Origin: an uncultured Oscillospiraceae bacterium
GTDB taxonomy: Bacteria; Bacillota; Clostridia; Oscillospirales; Oscillospiraceae
Length of the DNA stretch: 7,099 bases
NCBI GenBank assembly: GCA_934661735.1
Contig: CAKUJN010000099.1
Location: 1 to 7,099, forward strand
Direction: 5' to 3'
This document shows, piece by piece, positions 5,853 through 7,099 of the stretch (positions within the stretch are counted from its first letter, which is position 1; the number at the start of each line of letters is the position of its first letter). A program made the position numbers and the translations under genes. The notes beneath the pieces were generated by a model. That model was not told where the DNA came from, did not search any database, and saw only the letters and a program-made list of their open reading frames with translations.

Positions 5853-6818
5853 TCACCTCAGATCTCTTTGAATACCCCTTGCGATGGCCTCAATGTCGTC
5901 CATCGTGCAAATGGCTGAAATTTTTTCCTTATAATATCCGCTGTACGGCACGCCGCGCAGATACCACGCAAAGTGCTTTCTGGCCTCCAGACACGCGATG
6001 TGCTCGCCCTTGTCCCCGCGCGCCAGCTGAAACTGCCGCAGCGCAAGCTCCACGCGCTCGTGAAGCGGCGGCAGCGCCGGAATTTCCCTTCCCGCAAGCG
6101 CGGCCTCGATCTGCGCAAACACCCACGGGTTTCCAAACGCGCTCCGACCGGTCATGTAAAGCGGCGCGCCCGTGCGCGCACGGCAGCGCAGCGCTGCCTC
6201 CGCATCAAAAATATCGCCGTTGGCCGCGACCGGAATTCCGACCGCCTCACGCACCTCGCGGATGCAGTCCCAGTCTGCGATACCGGAATAGAGCATTGTT
6301 TTCGTCCGTCCGTGCACCGCAACCGCCGCCGCGCCCGCGGCCTCAACCGCCCGCGCAAGCTCGACGCAGTTTTCGCTCGATTTATCCCAGCCGCGCCGCA
6401 TCTTGACCGTAACGGGCACCGGCACAGCCCGCACAACCGCCTCAACAATCCGCGCCGCCCGCTCCACGTCGCGCATCAGCGCGCAGCCGTCGCCGTTGTT
6501 GACGATCTTCGGCATCGGGCAGCCCATGTTGATGTCAATAAAGTCCGCGCCGCCCGCCTCCAGCGCCAGCGCCGCGCCCTCGGCCATGACGGACGGTTCG
6601 TTCCCGAAAATCTGCGCGCCGCAGATTCCGACCGGCGTCCTGCGCAGCAGACTCAGGCTCTTGCGGTCGTGATACACCAGCGCCCGCGACGAAACCATCT
6701 CCGTCACCGTCACCGCCGCGCCCAGCTCCGCGCAGACCGTGCGGAATGCGTAATCCGTCACGCCCGCCATGGGCGCGAGGATCGTGTGTCCGCGGATTTC
6801 CAGATTTCCCAGTTTCAT
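5853..6818 (-). CDS. dusB: tRNA-dihydrouridine synthase (Dus family, DusB-like)
   Basis: A 321-residue FMN enzyme that reduces specific uridines in tRNA to dihydrouridine with NAD(P)H. Visible family motifs are LAPMAGVTDYAFR (14-26, FMN-binding barrel start), TEMVSSRAL (39-47), QIFGNEP (69-75), and DINMGCPMPKIVNNGDG with catalytic Cys100. Further on are VKMRRGW with Lys139, VHGRTK with His169, ANGDI, and the GRSAFGNPW phosphate-binding loop. The C-terminal helical domain (from about 240) has the expected ARKHFAWYLRG motif. Length is normal for the family. The ATG at 6818 is chosen over the open extension to 6932, because the extension crosses the promoter and the upstream terminator, and GGAGAGG lies five bases before 6818. 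It is the first gene of the operon and its TGA overlaps the sigma factor's possible start. The enzyme class is certain; the DusB subgroup and the target uridine are inferred. Confidence 0.96.
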   Translation of the reverse strand: MKLGNLEIRGHTILAPMAGVTDYAFRTVCAELGAAVTVTEMVSSRALVYHDRKSLSLLRRTPVGICGAQIFGNEPSVMAEGAALALEAGGADFIDINMGCPMPKIVNNGDGCALMRDVERAARIVEAVVRAVPVPVTVKMRRGWDKSSENCVELARAVEAAGAAAVAVHGRTKTMLYSGIADWDCIREVREAVGIPVAANGDIFDAEAALRCRARTGAPLYMTGRSAFGNPWVFAQIEAALAGREIPALPPLHERVELALRQFQLARGDKGEHIACLEARKHFAWYLRGVPYSGYYKEKISAICTMDDIEAIARGIQRDLR

Positions 6819-6836
6819 AGCGTCCTCTCCAAAGCG

Positions 6837-6851
6837 GCGCGTCCTGCGCGC
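6837..6851 (-). other. Small GC hairpin in the dus leader
   Basis: A five-base-pair stem (GCGCG/CGCGC) with a CAGGA loop lies within the predicted leader of about 42 nt, between the transcription start and the ribosome site. It could tune mRNA stability. It is short and may be chance in this GC-rich sequence. Confidence 0.25.
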
Positions 6852-6866
6852 GTGCAAATTAAAAAT

Positions 6867-6895
6867 AGTATAACACACGCCGCGCCCGGAGACAA
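6867..6895 (-). promoter_or_regulatory. Sigma-A promoter of the dus-sigma-anti-sigma operon
   Basis: On the minus strand, TTGTCT (6890-6895), a 17-base spacer and TATACT (6867-6872) with an extended TGT. The start is predicted near 6860. It abuts the T-tract of the upstream terminator (6897-6907), so the operon has a fresh start. Because it looks like a housekeeping promoter, basal sigma-factor expression probably tracks dus expression. Confidence 0.75.
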
Positions 6896-6896
6896 G

Positions 6897-6929
6897 AAAA
6901 AACAAAACCCGCAGTCGGCGCTCCGCGGG
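6897..6929 (-). terminator. Intrinsic terminator of an upstream gene or transcript beyond the right edge
   Basis: On the minus strand, CCCGC pairs with GCGGG, and AG/CT extends the stem past a two-base bulge around a 6-base loop. A strong T-tract (TTTTGTTTTTT) follows. It implies a transcript entering from the right on the same strand, whose coding end is either outside the window or hidden behind the repeat element. Confidence 0.7.
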
Positions 6930-6944
6930 CAATTTTACACGGCA

Positions 6945-7099
6945 GTCTATAGGGGCGGACGCCTCTGTCCGCCCGTTTGTCCGGTTTCACCGGACTACCT
7001 CTTTCGCGGTGACACCGCAACTGTGCCTCCGGCGGCTCGTCCTCACAAACTCCAAGCGACGCTTCGCTCTGCATACGTTCGGCTAAGCCAATCGCGCGG
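6945..7099. repeat. Hairpin-dense intergenic repeat-like element, running off the right edge
   Basis: Four perfect short hairpins follow each other: 6953-6974 (GGGCGGAC/GTCCGCCC, 6-base loop), 6979-6995 (GTCCGGT/ACCGGAC, triloop), 7006-7018 (GCGGT/ACCGC, triloop) and 7055-7068 (AGCGA/TCGCT, tetraloop). The GGGGCGGAC...GTCCGCCCG block resembles dispersed intergenic repeats I recall from gut Clostridia, but I could not search. A 71-codon minus frame through it (7074-6859) has no ribosome site, crosses the terminator and dus promoter, and is of a low-complexity charged type, so I do not call it a gene. The element could be a non-autonomous mobile repeat or an end-of-transcript structural repeat. 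Its right boundary is not visible. Confidence 0.55.

Noticed and set aside
6819..6932. 38-residue N-terminal extension of the Dus protein
   Set aside because: It would span the promoter and leader. The family starts at MKLGNLEI, and GGAGAGG precedes the ATG at 6818.
6859..7074. 71-codon minus-strand frame at the right edge
   Set aside because: It runs through hairpin repeats, an intrinsic terminator and the dus promoter, and has no ribosome site.

Overview
The window looks like an ordinary chromosomal segment from a GC-rich Clostridia-type Firmicute. An Oscillospiraceae/Ruminococcaceae gut bacterium is my best guess, by inference only. The grounds are a Gram-positive-style lipoprotein signal, strong AGGAGG-type ribosome sites, sigma-A promoters with TGn extended -10 boxes, T-tailed hairpin terminators and GC-rich third codon positions. 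All six genes I can support lie on the minus strand, so the region is transcribed from right to left. The long plus-strand open frames over them are antisense shadows.

In transcription order, the right edge (about 6945-7099) holds a hairpin-dense, non-coding, repeat-like element. A terminator for a gene beyond the window follows it (6897-6929). A promoter abutting that terminator (6867-6895) drives a tight three-gene operon: a tRNA-dihydrouridine synthase (5853-6818), an ECF sigma factor (5239-5847) and its membrane-anchored zinc-finger anti-sigma factor (4571-5242). The three genes are joined by overlapping stop/start codons, and a hairpin at 4535-4566 ends the operon. Next is a single gene with its own promoter (4471-4499) and strong terminator (3421-3454). 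It encodes a 318-residue protein with an N-terminal zinc ribbon and a C-terminal CFI-box-like motif (3477-4433). After that, a cytoplasmic M3-family zinc oligoendopeptidase (1589-3280) has its own promoter (3336-3364). A 452-base intergenic region (1137-1588) then carries two good promoters in tandem and a structured GC-rich leader. These lead to a lipoprotein solute-binding protein of an oligopeptide-type ABC importer (1136 to the left edge, incomplete).

Functionally, the left half is compatible with peptide use: a peptide-type binding protein outside the membrane and an oligopeptidase inside. They are separate transcription units, apart from possible readthrough. The right half pairs a tRNA-modification enzyme with an envelope-sensing sigma/anti-sigma switch. 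I see no CRISPR array, phage gene, transposase, toxin-antitoxin pair, tRNA or rRNA, and no clearly new defence or biosynthetic system. The points most worth a second look are the right-edge repeat element, the double-promoter leader of the binding protein, the coupled dus-sigma-anti-sigma operon with an unrecognised sensor domain, and the zinc-ribbon/CFI-box protein.
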